Below are positions 1 to 8,465 of a stretch of DNA of 64,000 nucleotides, piece after piece. Every line of letters begins with the position of its first letter. The stretch's first letter is position 1. The stretch comes from Deltaproteobacteria bacterium (lineage in GTDB: Bacteria > Myxococcota_A > Polyangia > Polyangiales > Ga0077539). The notes below the pieces were generated by a model that did not search any database, was not told the DNA's origin, and saw nothing but the letters and a program-made list of their open reading frames with translations. The stretch covers positions 264,413 through 328,412 of the forward strand of contig JAUXYJ010000055.1 in assembly GCA_030694465.1 (NCBI GenBank). The letters run 5' to 3'. The position numbers and the translations under genes were made by a program.

Positions 1-1
1 A

Positions 2-238
2 GAGTTTCGAGCAGTGCTTTTGCTAGCAGATGTTGAAGGGTTGACCTACCGAGAGATCGCAGAGTCCATGGGCTGTCCCATCGGCACGATCATGTCGCGA
101 CTGCACCGTGCCCGTCGCGCGGTGGCGACCAAGCTCGGGGTCACACACACAAGCAACCAAGCCCCAAAGGACGAAGCCTCGCCTGTGGTCAACATGAACG
201 ATTTTCGCCTGCGTCAGAAGAAAGAGGTCGCAGGGTGA
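2..238 (+). CDS. ECF-type RNA polymerase sigma factor, C-terminal part (5' end outside window)
   Basis: The frame is open from the first bases of the window, so the N-terminus is missing. The visible 78 residues match sigma-70 region 4 of extracytoplasmic-function sigma factors: an [16 protein letters not shown] helix followed by the recognition helix around [12 protein letters not shown], which would contact the -35 element. A polar tail of about 35 residues follows. The stop overlaps the next gene's GTG start in a GTGA, the usual arrangement of a sigma factor translationally coupled to its anti-sigma factor. Which genes it controls cannot be seen. Confidence 0.85.
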   Translation, partial: EFRAVLLLADVEGLTYREIAESMGCPIGTIMSRLHRARRAVATKLGVTHTSNQAPKDEASPVVNMNDFRLRQKKEVAG

Positions 239-1056
239 GCGGCTGCGACGAGACAAGCCGCTACCTTGACGCGTGGCTCGATGGCGAGCTCGACCCCGGA
301 GCCTCGCTCATCGTCGAGACCCACATCGCGCGTTGCGCGCAGTGTGCCGACGAGGCCGACGCGATTCGCTCGATCAAGAAAGCGCTCGCGTCCACACGCG
401 AGGGCCACGCGACGCCCGGACATCTTCGCAGCAAGCTCTTGGCGGCCCTGGACGCCGAGGACCAGTCGGCGGTGCGCACCGTCCAAGCCACCCGCCGCAA
501 GCGGCACGGTTCGGCCTTTGCGCTCGCAGGAGCAGCTCTCGCTGGCATCGCGGTGAGCACGGGCTGGCGTGGCTCGTTGGGCGGGACAACACCCGTCGCC
601 GGCGCGGCCATGATGCCTCCGATTCTCGAGGACATCGCGCAGCGTCATGCGCGCAATTTGCCCGTCGAAGTGAGCGGCGCGCAGCCCGACCAGGTCTCCA
701 ATTTTTTCAACGGGAGGCTGGACATTCCGGTTCGCCCCGTGCGGTTTCGCGGCGTGTCTGCGCGGCTCGTCGGTGCGCGAATCTCAAACGTCTCAGACCG
801 CATGGCTGCGGCCCTGTACTACGACGTCGAAGGTCGCCGCGTGTCGGTGTTTATGTTCGATGCCTCTGTGCTCCCGCGTGCGTTTGCGACCGACAGTCTC
901 CGTCCTGTGCGGGTCAACAATCAGCCCGCGTACTTGGGCTATGTGCACGGGTACACCGTGGTGATCTCCGAGCGCGCAGGGGTCGGCTACGCGGTCGCGA
1001 GTGACATGCCTCCCGACGCAACGCTGAGCATTTTTGCTCGCGCTGAGCTGCAGTAG
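235..1056 (+). CDS. Anti-sigma factor with N-terminal zinc-finger (zf-HC2-like) and one membrane segment
   Basis: The protein has 273 residues. Near residues 30-36 is an HxxxCxxC motif (HIARCAQC), the signature of zinc-binding anti-sigma domains that sequester ECF sigma factors. A single hydrophobic segment at about 90-108 should span the inner membrane, leaving a periplasmic sensor domain of about 150 residues with no recognised family. The GTG start overlaps the sigma gene stop by 4 bases, so the pair is coupled. By family knowledge an envelope signal would release the sigma factor. The inducing signal is unknown. Confidence 0.8.
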   Translation: MSGCDETSRYLDAWLDGELDPGASLIVETHIARCAQCADEADAIRSIKKALASTREGHATPGHLRSKLLAALDAEDQSAVRTVQATRRKRHGSAFALAGAALAGIAVSTGWRGSLGGTTPVAGAAMMPPILEDIAQRHARNLPVEVSGAQPDQVSNFFNGRLDIPVRPVRFRGVSARLVGARISNVSDRMAAALYYDVEGRRVSVFMFDASVLPRAFATDSLRPVRVNNQPAYLGYVHGYTVVISERAGVGYAVASDMPPDATLSIFARAELQ

Positions 1057-1124
1057 CCGTCGCGATCGCCTCCACGCACGCTCTGGGGATCTTCGCTGGG
1101 CGCGGGATCGCAAAGATTCGCGGT

Positions 1125-1172
1125 ATGCCTTGGCTTCTGCGCGCGCGGTTGGTTACAACGCGCGTTGCCTAA
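1125..1172 (+). promoter_or_regulatory. Possible pheS leader: 15-codon ORF and GC-rich hairpin
   Basis: Between the anti-sigma gene and pheS lies a short ORF (ATG 1125, TAA 1170-1172) ending just before the pheS ATG at 1176. It contains an inverted repeat (GTTG...CAAC extended by GCGC arms, one bulge) that could fold over the pheS start region. It has no phenylalanine codons, so it is not a classical Phe attenuator. This may be chance. Confidence 0.2.
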
Positions 1173-1175
1173 GCC

Positions 1176-2231
1176 ATGACAACCAGCCCAATGGAAGCGC
1201 TCGACGCCATCGAGCACGACGTCGATGCATCGTTTTTGCCAGTCCAGAGCGACCCAGAGCTCCGCGCGGTCTACGCACGCTGGCTCGGTCGCGAAGGCGC
1301 CGTCACCCTCTTGATGCGACGGATGCCCGAGCTCCCGGGCCCCGAGCGAAAGACCTTTGGCCAGGCGATTAACAGGGTCAAAGACAAGGTCGAGGCCGCC
1401 AAGACCGTGTGCGAACAGCGCCTGCGCGAGCACGCGCGCGCGCTGGACCTTGGTCGTGAGCCGCTCGATGTCTCCCTCCCGGGGCGCAAGCCTCGCGTCG
1501 GTCGCCTCCACCCGCTCTCGCGCATGATGTACGATGTGATCGACGCGTTTGTAGCCATGGGTTTCGACGTGGCCGAGGGCCCCGAGACCGACTGGGAGAC
1601 CAATAATTTCGAGCGCTTAGGGTTTCCGCCCGATCACCCTGCGATGGACATGCAGGACACGTTCTTCTTGCAACAACCCGACGGGGCGACCGGTCCACGA
1701 GCGCTCTTGCGAACGCACACGAGCACCGTGCAGGTCCGCGAGATGCTCTCGCACGCGCCGCCCGTCATGATCGTCGCGCCGGGGGCTGTCTATCGCCGTG
1801 ACGACGACGCGACGCACAGCCCCATGTTTGCCCAGATCGAGGGGCTCGTGGTCGACCAGGGCATCGCCCTCTCGCACCTGCGCGGCACGCTGGACACCTT
1901 CGCGCGCAAGCTCTTCGGTGAGCGCGTCACGACCCGTATGCGAGGGAGCTATTTTCCGTTCACCGAGCCCAGCGTTGAGCTCGACGCGAGCTGCGCGCTC
2001 TGCGGCGGAAGCGACCCCTCGTGCCGCATGTGCAAAGGCAGCGGCTGGCTCGAAGTCGGTGGCGCAGGGATGGTCCACCCCACCGTGCTCAAGAACTGCG
2101 GCGTAGACCCCGAGAAGTACACGGGCTTCGCGTTTGGGTTGGGCATCGATCGGCTCGCCATGATCCGCTATCAGATCCCCGAGATCTCGCTGCTCTATCA
2201 AAACGACGTGCGATTTCTCGAGTCATTGTGA
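1176..2231 (+). CDS. pheS: Phenylalanine--tRNA ligase alpha subunit
   Basis: The protein has 351 residues, normal for bacterial PheS, the catalytic subunit of the alpha2beta2 enzyme that charges tRNA-Phe in the cytoplasm. An N-terminal coiled-coil tRNA-binding arm covers about 1-90. Class II core motifs follow: GRLHPLS near 109-115, RTHTS at 179-183, a motif-2 loop around HSPMFAQIEG, and motif 3 GLGIDR at 311-316. CxxC pairs at 263/266 and 273/276, in the form CALCGG...CRMCKGSGWLE, occur in many PheS proteins. pheT follows 63 bases downstream. Confidence 0.97.
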   Translation: MTTSPMEALDAIEHDVDASFLPVQSDPELRAVYARWLGREGAVTLLMRRMPELPGPERKTFGQAINRVKDKVEAAKTVCEQRLREHARALDLGREPLDVSLPGRKPRVGRLHPLSRMMYDVIDAFVAMGFDVAEGPETDWETNNFERLGFPPDHPAMDMQDTFFLQQPDGATGPRALLRTHTSTVQVREMLSHAPPVMIVAPGAVYRRDDDATHSPMFAQIEGLVVDQGIALSHLRGTLDTFARKLFGERVTTRMRGSYFPFTEPSVELDASCALCGGSDPSCRMCKGSGWLEVGGAGMVHPTVLKNCGVDPEKYTGFAFGLGIDRLAMIRYQIPEISLLYQNDVRFLESL

Positions 2232-2294
2232 TCTCTACGGCCCACCGCTCTCGCGCTCTCTGTGACCCACCCTCGCTGCCCCTAAAGAATCCCC

Positions 2295-4775
2295 ATGAAG
2301 ATCTCGTACGCTTGGATTGTTGAGCTCTTACAGACCGACCCCGGGCTCGATCGCGTCGTGCGCGCGCTCACCGACGGAGGCCTCGAGGTCGAGCACGTCG
2401 CCCAGGTTGGCACCCATTTGCAGAGCGTCTGCGTCGCGGTTGTGCAATCTGTCCGTGCGCATCCTACCAGCAAAAATCCACTCTCTTTGGTCACCGTAGA
2501 CCTAGGCCAGGGCGCCTCGCTCGAGGTCGTCTGCGGCGCGAGCAACGTCCCGGCGCCAGGCGGCTGCGTGCTCTTTGCCCCCGCGGGCGCGCACGTGTTC
2601 GACAAGAAGGGCAGCCTCTTTGAGCTTGTGGAGAAGCCCGTCGCGGGGATCGTCTCCAAGGGCATGCTCTGCTCTGAGATCGAGCTCGGCCTGGGCGGCG
2701 ATGACAACGGGATCATCGTGCTCGACGCACCCGTCGCTGCGGGCACACCGCTGCTCACATGGTTCTCGGCTGCGCGCGACACGGTGCTTGAGCTCAACGT
2801 CACGCCCAACCGCCCCGACGCGCTCGGACACCTTGGCGTCGCGCGCGACATCGCGGCGCTGCTCGATCTGCCATTTGCAGAGCCAAGCAATGAGCCGCAC
2901 CCCACGCGCGAGGCCACTGCGAGCGAGCAATTCTCGGTGCAAATCGAGAGCGATCGCTGCCCAAGGTTTAGCGCCGCCGTGATGACCGTTGCGGGCACTA
3001 CGCGCTCGCCGCTGTGGCTCCGCACGCGCTTGTGGCGTCTAGGCGTTCGCGCGATTGACTCGGTCGTCGACTGCACCAACTTGGTGATGTTCGAGCTCGG
3101 GCAGCCCACGCACGTCTACGATCTCGATGCCATCGAGGGTCATGCGCTCACCGTCCGCGCTGCGCGGAGTGACGAAACCCTGCAGACACTTGATGGCAAA
3201 ACACGTGCACTTTTGCAGGGCGATGTCGTGATCGCCGACGCAGGTAAGTGTGTCGGTCTCGCGGGTGTGATGGGCGGCGAGGGCAGCGGCGTGTCTTCGG
3301 GCACCACGCGATTGTTGCTTGAGGCCGCGCACTTTGACGCGAGCGCAGTGCGCCGAATGGCCAAACGCCACGACATGCACACCGACGCCTCGCATCGCTT
3401 TGAGCGCGGCGTCGACCCGCAGTGCCCGCCCAAGGCCCTCGCGCGGTTGCAGCACTGGCTCGCGACGGTCGCAGGCGCTGTTCAAGCAGGAAAATCACTG
3501 GACATTCAGCGCACCGACAGCGTCGCGTTGCAGCCCCGTGAGCCCCTCGTCGTGCGCACCTCGCGCGTCGCGCGCGTGCTGGGAGTCCAGATCACGCCCA
3601 GCGAGATCGCCACGTACCTCTCGCGCCTCGGGTTTAAGATGCTCTCGCACGAAGGCGACGCGCAGAGTGTGCGAGCGCCGACGCATCGCCCTGATGTTTT
3701 GCAAGAGATCGACGTGATCGAAGAGATCGGTCGCGTGCACGGATACGACAAGATTCACAACGCGGTGTTGCCCGCATCGGGCGCGAGCGCGGGTGCACGC
3801 GGTGACTACGCCCTCCGTCGCGCGACCCGCAATGCGCTGGCGGCGAGCGGTCTTGACGAAGCGGTGACCTACAGCTTTGTCTCAGACCGCGTCCTCGCGG
3901 ACTTTGCGATGGAGTCCAGCGTGCGGATCGCCAACCCGCTGAGCCAAGACCGCGCGGCGCTTAGACCTTCGCTTTTGCCTGGTCTTTTGCAGTCCGCTGC
4001 GGTCGCGGTGCGCTACGGCGAGCGCCGCGGGCGTCTGTTCGAGGTGGGCACGGTCTTTGGTGCGCTGCAAGAGGTCTCGCGTGCGCAAGAGCTCACCGAG
4101 ACGCGCGCAAACCGAGGCCCCGTGCAAGAGCACACATGCGTGGGTCTGGTGATGATGGGCGAGGCCGACCAGTGGCTCTCGCTCGCGCGGCCCTTGGATC
4201 TCTTTGACCTCAAGGGCGTGGTCGAGTCTCTCGTCGAGCGTCTGGGTCGCGGGACCGTGGTCGCCGATCGTGTCGGCGAGCCCCCCGCGTGGGCACACCC
4301 GGCCGCCTTTGCGCGGCTCACGCTTGACGGCGAAGTGCTCGGAACCATTGCGGTTTTGCACCCCGATGTGCGTGAGCGCTTCGAGGCGAGCCAGAGCGTG
4401 ACGCTCCCCGCGGTGACCCTCGTGGGCGAGCTGCGTTTGTCTGTCTTGGCCGGGCTGAGTGAGGTCACGCTCAAGGCCAAAGCGCCGCCCAAGACCCCGG
4501 CGATGGTGCGCGATGTGGCGCTCTTGGTTGCGCGCTCGCATCCCGCCGCATCGGTCGTCGGCGCGCTTCGTGAGGGCGCAGGGTCGCGCTGCGTGCGGGC
4601 CGAGATCTTTGACCGATATGTGGGCGATGAGCTGCCCGAAGGTACGCATTCGCTAGCGATTTCGCTGGTGTTTCGCGGTGCCAACGAAGAGACCCTGACC
4701 GACGTACAGGTCGACCAGTGGATGCAAGCGGCGCTCGCGCGGGCGACCGAGACCTTGGGAGCGACGCAGCGCTAA
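2295..4775 (+). CDS. pheT: Phenylalanine--tRNA ligase beta subunit
   Basis: The protein has 826 residues, typical of the long bacterial PheT. Domain order: N-terminal region with an EMAP-type tRNA-binding domain (about 40-150), B3/B4 editing region (about 210-390), B5 DNA-binding-like domain with a GYDKI-type end (about 405-490), a degenerate class II core, and a C-terminal ferredoxin-fold anticodon-binding domain (about 730-820). It completes the alpha2beta2 synthetase with PheS. Downstream ihfA and a MerR gene give the common proteobacterial order pheS-pheT-ihfA-merR, although rplT is not upstream here. Confidence 0.97.
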   Translation: MKISYAWIVELLQTDPGLDRVVRALTDGGLEVEHVAQVGTHLQSVCVAVVQSVRAHPTSKNPLSLVTVDLGQGASLEVVCGASNVPAPGGCVLFAPAGAHVFDKKGSLFELVEKPVAGIVSKGMLCSEIELGLGGDDNGIIVLDAPVAAGTPLLTWFSAARDTVLELNVTPNRPDALGHLGVARDIAALLDLPFAEPSNEPHPTREATASEQFSVQIESDRCPRFSAAVMTVAGTTRSPLWLRTRLWRLGVRAIDSVVDCTNLVMFELGQPTHVYDLDAIEGHALTVRAARSDETLQTLDGKTRALLQGDVVIADAGKCVGLAGVMGGEGSGVSSGTTRLLLEAAHFDASAVRRMAKRHDMHTDASHRFERGVDPQCPPKALARLQHWLATVAGAVQAGKSLDIQRTDSVALQPREPLVVRTSRVARVLGVQITPSEIATYLSRLGFKMLSHEGDAQSVRAPTHRPDVLQEIDVIEEIGRVHGYDKIHNAVLPASGASAGARGDYALRRATRNALAASGLDEAVTYSFVSDRVLADFAMESSVRIANPLSQDRAALRPSLLPGLLQSAAVAVRYGERRGRLFEVGTVFGALQEVSRAQELTETRANRGPVQEHTCVGLVMMGEADQWLSLARPLDLFDLKGVVESLVERLGRGTVVADRVGEPPAWAHPAAFARLTLDGEVLGTIAVLHPDVRERFEASQSVTLPAVTLVGELRLSVLAGLSEVTLKAKAPPKTPAMVRDVALLVARSHPAASVVGALREGAGSRCVRAEIFDRYVGDELPEGTHSLAISLVFRGANEETLTDVQVDQWMQAALARATETLGATQR

Positions 4776-4850
4776 GTGTGGTTGTCGCGGCGCGCAGAGT
4801 GTGGTGCATTGAGTACGCGGCGGCGTCGCGCAGCGTGGGAGTCGTAGACG

Positions 4851-5201
4851 ATGACAAAGGCAGAGATCATCGAGAGCGTGTACAGCTTGGTCGGAGGCTT
4901 CTCGAAGAAAGAGGCCTCGGATCTGGTCGAAGCGATCTTCGAGACGATGAAAGAGACGCTCGCCAGTGGGCGCGCGATCAAGCTCTCGGGCTTCGGAAAC
5001 TTCGTCGTGCGCGACAAGGCTTCTCGCCCTGGGCTCAACCCCAAGACCCTCGCGCGCATCCGGCTGGATGAGCGGCGGATCGTGAGGTTTCGGCCTTCGC
5101 TCGTGCTCAAGCTGCGGGTCAACGGTGGGCGTGCTCCGCGCGCGGGCGCTGAGAAGAAGATGCTCTCGCGCGTGGCCGCGGCCAACGACGAGCGCGAGTA
5201 A
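4851..5201 (+). CDS. ihfA: Integration host factor alpha-like DNA-binding protein (HU/IHF family)
   Basis: The protein has 116 residues. It begins with the HU/IHF helix pair (TKAEIIESVYSLVGGFSKKE), continues with LSGFGNF and then the DNA-intercalating arm. The usual GRNPKTG arm is changed to GLNPKT. The FRPSLVLK segment matches the family core and a basic tail of about 18 residues is added. The dimer would bend DNA in nucleoid organisation, transcription and recombination. Position directly after pheT is the conserved location of ihfA, which favours IHF-alpha over HU. Confidence 0.88.
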   Translation: MTKAEIIESVYSLVGGFSKKEASDLVEAIFETMKETLASGRAIKLSGFGNFVVRDKASRPGLNPKTLARIRLDERRIVRFRPSLVLKLRVNGGRAPRAGAEKKMLSRVAAANDERE

Positions 5202-5222
5202 ATTCGCAGGAGATAACGCGAC

Positions 5223-5585
5223 GTGATTGAGCTCCCAGCGAAGCTGTATTTTCGCATCGGCGAAGTAGCGAAGCTGCTTGAGGTCAAGCCGCACGTGATC
5301 CGCTATTGGGAGAAAGAGTTTCGCGTGCTCAAGCCCAAGAAGAGCGCCGCGGGGCAGCGGATTTTTGCACGCCGTGACGTCGAGCGCCTCGCGACCATCC
5401 GTCACTTGCTCTACGTCGAGCGCTACACGCTCGAGGGCGCGCGAAAGCACCTGCGCGAAAAGGGCTTCGAAGTGGTCGACGGTGGGCCGAGCCCTGAAGA
5501 GCTGCGTGCCGAGCGGTTGCGCGCTTCGCTTGAGCAAACCCGCGAGAAGCTCGTCGCGCTCTTAGAGCAGCTCCCCACGCGCTAG
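5223..5585 (+). CDS. MerR-family transcriptional regulator (YcgE/MlrA-type short form)
   Basis: The protein has 120 residues. The winged helix-turn-helix covers about 5-75 (YFRIGEVAKLLEVKPHVIRYWEKEF) and a dimerisation coiled coil covers about 85-118. There is no cysteine metal-sensing loop, so it is not a typical metal sensor. The GTG start is supported by an AGGAG Shine-Dalgarno about 10 bases upstream and by position right after ihfA. MerR proteins of this kind commonly sit at the end of the pheST-ihfA operon. Its target promoters are unknown. Confidence 0.85.
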   Translation: MIELPAKLYFRIGEVAKLLEVKPHVIRYWEKEFRVLKPKKSAAGQRIFARRDVERLATIRHLLYVERYTLEGARKHLREKGFEVVDGGPSPEELRAERLRASLEQTREKLVALLEQLPTR

Positions 5586-5701
5586 ACCGGCTCGGTGTGC
5601 AAACTGTGTTTTCTTCTCTTGCATTCGTCTCCGCGCGGGTGCATGGTCCGCCTCCCTTGATTGGGGCGCTTCACAGCGTGCACAACACTACAGTCGGATT
5701 T

Positions 5702-5776
5702 CGGGGCGTAGCGCAGCCTGGTTAGCGCACTAGACTGGGGGTCTAGGGGTCGCTGGTTCGAATCCAGTCGCCCCGA
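5702..5776 (+). tRNA. tRNA-Pro (anticodon GGG)
   Basis: A complete cloverleaf folds: acceptor CGGGGCG with CGCCCCG, anticodon stem CTAGA/TCTAG around loop CTGGGGG (anticodon GGG, codon CCC), and a TTCGAAT T-loop on a CTGG-type stem. The discriminator is A. The 3' CCA is not encoded and would be added enzymatically. A strong terminator follows at once. Confidence 0.95.
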
Positions 5777-5786
5777 CTGCAGCGAA

Positions 5787-5830
5787 AAAGACCGAGAAAG
5801 CCCAGAGCTTCTCGGTCTTTCTCGTTTCTC
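5787..5830 (+). terminator. Rho-independent terminator after tRNA-Pro
   Basis: A 12-bp perfect stem (AAAGACCGAGAA with TTCTCGGTCTTT) and 10-base loop are followed by a T-rich stretch. It lies 11 bases after the tRNA and separates it from the convergent hydrolase gene. Confidence 0.85.
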
Positions 5831-5841
5831 CGGGCGCAGAG

Positions 5842-6684
5842 CTAAGCCCGCAGAGGTGACAGCACGCGCGAGAGCTCGCGGATGAACACCTCTGGGTGCT
5901 CGCGGTGCATAAAGTGGCCTCCGGGCATGGTGACGACCTCGTACGCGGCACGGTAGCGCTTGCGGGCGCGCTCGTAGGCGCTTGGTGCGATGAGGTCATC
6001 GGTGCCCGCGAAGGCCACGGAGGGCACCGTGACGGGCCTGCGTTGGGCCTTGGGGAGGGCGAGCGAGAGTGCGCGGTAGTACCCGAGCGCGGCCTCGGCG
6101 TGGCCTTCGGGGCGCAGGGCTTCTTTCACCGCGCGGGTCTCGTCGGGCGGGACGTGCCACGCCGGAGACCAGCGCTGCACGAGCTCGTCGAGGTGCGCGA
6201 AGTCATCCGCGCGCACTCGGGCGTTGGCGCTCTTGGGCTGAAACGCAAAGAAGTGCCGTACGGTCCAGAGCAGCGATGGTGTGGGCACCACGGACGCGGG
6301 GTGCGGGATGGCCACGGTAATGAGCATTTGCACTCGCTCGGGGGACAGCCCTGCGGCCGAATACGCAGCGCTCGCGCCCCAGTCGTGGCCAACGATCACC
6401 GCGCGCTCTTCGCCAAGCGCCGTGATCAGCGAGACCACGTCTTGGCCCAGCGTGTCTGCGTCATAAGCGCCATTGCGAGGGATTTCGCTCGGAAAATACC
6501 CGCGTGTAAACGGCGTGACCACGCGAAACCCGAGCGCAGCGATCGCCGGCCGCACCGCGCTCCAGGTGTGCGGCGTGTCCGGAAACCCATGGATCAAGAG
6601 TACCAACGGTCCGGTGCCTTCTTCGAAGTAAGCCAATCGGACGTCGTTGGCTGTGATGTACTTGAGCTCAGGCGCGCTTGTCAT
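5842..6684 (-). CDS. Alpha/beta-fold hydrolase, epoxide-hydrolase-like
   Basis: The protein has 280 residues from ATG 6684 (MTSAPELKY). A longer TTG-started form is possible but adds only low-complexity residues. HGFPD gives the oxyanion-hole loop, and GHDWGAS carries an Asp nucleophile as in soluble epoxide hydrolases and haloalkane dehalogenases rather than Ser. A late Asp (FAGTDDLI) and His (PGGHFMHREHPE) complete the triad. The cap region is Trp/His-rich. It likely hydrolyses epoxides or esters in the cytoplasm, with substrate unknown. It is convergent with tRNA-Pro and divergent from mqo. Confidence 0.85.
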   Translation of the reverse strand: MTSAPELKYITANDVRLAYFEEGTGPLVLLIHGFPDTPHTWSAVRPAIAALGFRVVTPFTRGYFPSEIPRNGAYDADTLGQDVVSLITALGEERAVIVGHDWGASAAYSAAGLSPERVQMLITVAIPHPASVVPTPSLLWTVRHFFAFQPKSANARVRADDFAHLDELVQRWSPAWHVPPDETRAVKEALRPEGHAEAALGYYRALSLALPKAQRRPVTVPSVAFAGTDDLIAPSAYERARKRYRAAYEVVTMPGGHFMHREHPEVFIRELSRVLSPLRA

Positions 6685-6792
6685 CGCGAGAGGGTAGCGC
6701 GCTCTCGCGCTCGGCTCGGGACCCCGAGATTTTTGCGCGGCGCGCAACGCGCTGAAAATTCACAGCACAATTGCAACGGATCATGCAAGACC

Positions 6793-8293
6793 ATGAGTGA
6801 AGCTAGACCCTACGACGTGCTCTTGGTGGGCGCGGGCATCATGAGCACTACGGTCGCGATGCTCTTGCACGAGCTCGATCCCTCGCTGCGTGTCGCGATG
6901 GTCGAGAAGCTTGATCGCGTCGCGGCCGAGAGCACCGACGCGCGCAACAACGCGGGCACCGGGCACGCTGCGCTCTGTGAGCTCAATTACACGCCGATCG
7001 CGAGTGATGGCAGGGTCAACGTGAGCAAGGCGGCGCACATCATGGAGTGCTTTGAGCAGTCCAAGCAGTTCTGGTCTCACTTGGTGCAGAGCCAACGGAT
7101 CGAGAGCCCAAAAGAGTTCATCCGTGCGGTGCCGCACATGAGCTTTGTGCAGGGCGCGAGCGACCAGCAGTTCTTGCGCGCGAGGCACAGAGCGCTCTCT
7201 GAAAGCCCGCTGTTTTCTGAGATGGAATACACCGAGGATCACCGCGCTCTGCGCGAATGGATGCCCGCGATGATGTGGGGTCGCGACCCTGGTGAAGCGC
7301 TCGCTGCGACGCGCTCAACCCTCGGGACCGATGTGGACTTTGGCACGCTCACCCGCACGATGATCGAGCGGCTCACGCAGTCTCCGACGTTTGATCTGTT
7401 GCTGCAGCATCGGGTGCGCTCGCTCTGGCAAGAGCCAGACAAGACCTGGCGTGTGCGCGCTGAGGACCGCAGAAATTCTAGTGAAATTGCAGACGTCGTA
7501 TTGAACGCGAGGTTTGTCTTCATCGGCGCGGGCGGGGGCGCCCTTGAGCTGCTTAACGCGTGTGACATCCCCGAGGGGGATTGGGTACGCGGGGTTTCCG
7601 GTGAGCGGGCAATGGCTGATGTGCAGCAACGAGGCGCTGATCGAAAAGCACTTTGGCAAGGTGTACGGCAAGGCCAAGAAGGGCTCGCCGCCGATGAGCG
7701 TTCCGCACTTGGACACGCGGTATCTCGATGGCAAGCGCGCGCTGATGTTCGGTCCATTTGCAGGGTTTTCGACGAAGTTCTTGAAGAAGGGCTCGGCGAT
7801 GGACCTCGCGATGTCGGTCACCGAGGACAACGTGCTGTCGCTCTTAAGCGCGGGCATCCGCAACCTCGCGCTCACGCGGTATCTCATCGGCCAAGTGATG
7901 CAGAGCATGGACGACCGCATGGCGTCCCTCCGTGAGTTTGTCCCCAACGCCGTCGATGCAGACTGGTCTCTTGAGGTCGCGGGTCAGCGCGTCCAGATCA
8001 TCAAGAAAGACGGCGAAGACGGCGGAAAACTCGAGTTCGGGACCGAGATTATCTCGGCGCGAGACAACACGATCGCGGCGCTCTTGGGCGCGAGCCCGGG
8101 CGCATCGACTTCGGTCTCGATCGCGCTTGATCTGCTCGAAGATTGTTTCGCGGTGCGCATGAGCTCGCCCATGTGGCGCGCGCGGCTGCGAGAGATCATC
8201 CCGTCGTACAAGCACAAGCTCGCCGAGGACCCCGCGCTGCTGGCACGGATGCGCGATTGGACTGCAGAATCACTGGGGATCGCGAAGAGATAA
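6793..8293 (+). pseudogene. mqo: Malate:quinone oxidoreductase, broken by one frameshift
   Basis: The N-terminal part (ATG 6793) shows the FAD-binding GAGIMS motif and the MQO hallmark NNAGTGHAALCELNYTP. The C-terminal part (GFPVSGQWLMCSN onward to DWTAESLGIAKR) lies in another frame. The break falls at a G5 run, 7575-7579: one G fewer joins IPEG directly to IGYAGFPVSGQ, as expected for the family. Joined length is about 499 residues, full MQO size. The enzyme oxidises malate at the membrane and feeds the quinone pool. Either a real inactivating insertion or a homopolymer error would explain this. Its 3' end is repeated at 13549-13586. Confidence 0.9.
8252..8289 (+). repeat. Direct repeat, left copy: 3' end of mqo
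   Basis: 38 bases covering the last codons of mqo recur at 13549-13586 with one mismatch (A at 8272 versus C). The two copies bracket the protease and lipoprotein array, which looks like an insertion or duplication boundary. Confidence 0.9.
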
Positions 8294-8431
8294 GAAAATA
8301 GTGGGAGATGGTCATTGCACCGGGCTTGCGCCTGTGCTGAAGTGACTTGCGATCAGACGAGGACTATGCGGTTCGCGTCGGATGGGTGTCTGGGCGACGA
8401 TGGAAAGTGTGGTGGGTTGATGAACAAAAAA

Positions 8432-8461
8432 GTTCTCGCGTTCTCGCGTTCTCGCGTTCTC
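8432..8461 (+). repeat. Octanucleotide repeat (GTTCTCGC x3.75) in protease leader
   Basis: Three full GTTCTCGC units plus six bases lie 12 bases into the reading frame that starts at ATG 8420 (MNKKVLAF...). With this copy number that frame ends at a stop without reaching the protease. One unit more, or two fewer, would fuse the start to VSLAMGC and give a lipoprotein signal peptide. Confidence 0.85.
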
Positions 8462-8465
8462 TTTA

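Noticed and set aside
1125..1172. Phe-codon attenuator leader for pheST
   Set aside because: The small ORF contains no Phe codon and the hairpin has no T tract.
3882..4649. 255-codon minus-strand frame inside pheT
   Set aside because: Antisense to a strongly supported gene; typical of high-GC DNA.
5896..6792. Long plus-strand frame before mqo
   Set aside because: It is antisense to the well-supported hydrolase gene and has no family features; mqo begins at ATG 6793.
7561..7600. Programmed frameshift in mqo
   Set aside because: No slippery heptamer with a downstream structure is evident and the MQO family is not known to use one; an insertion or error is simpler.
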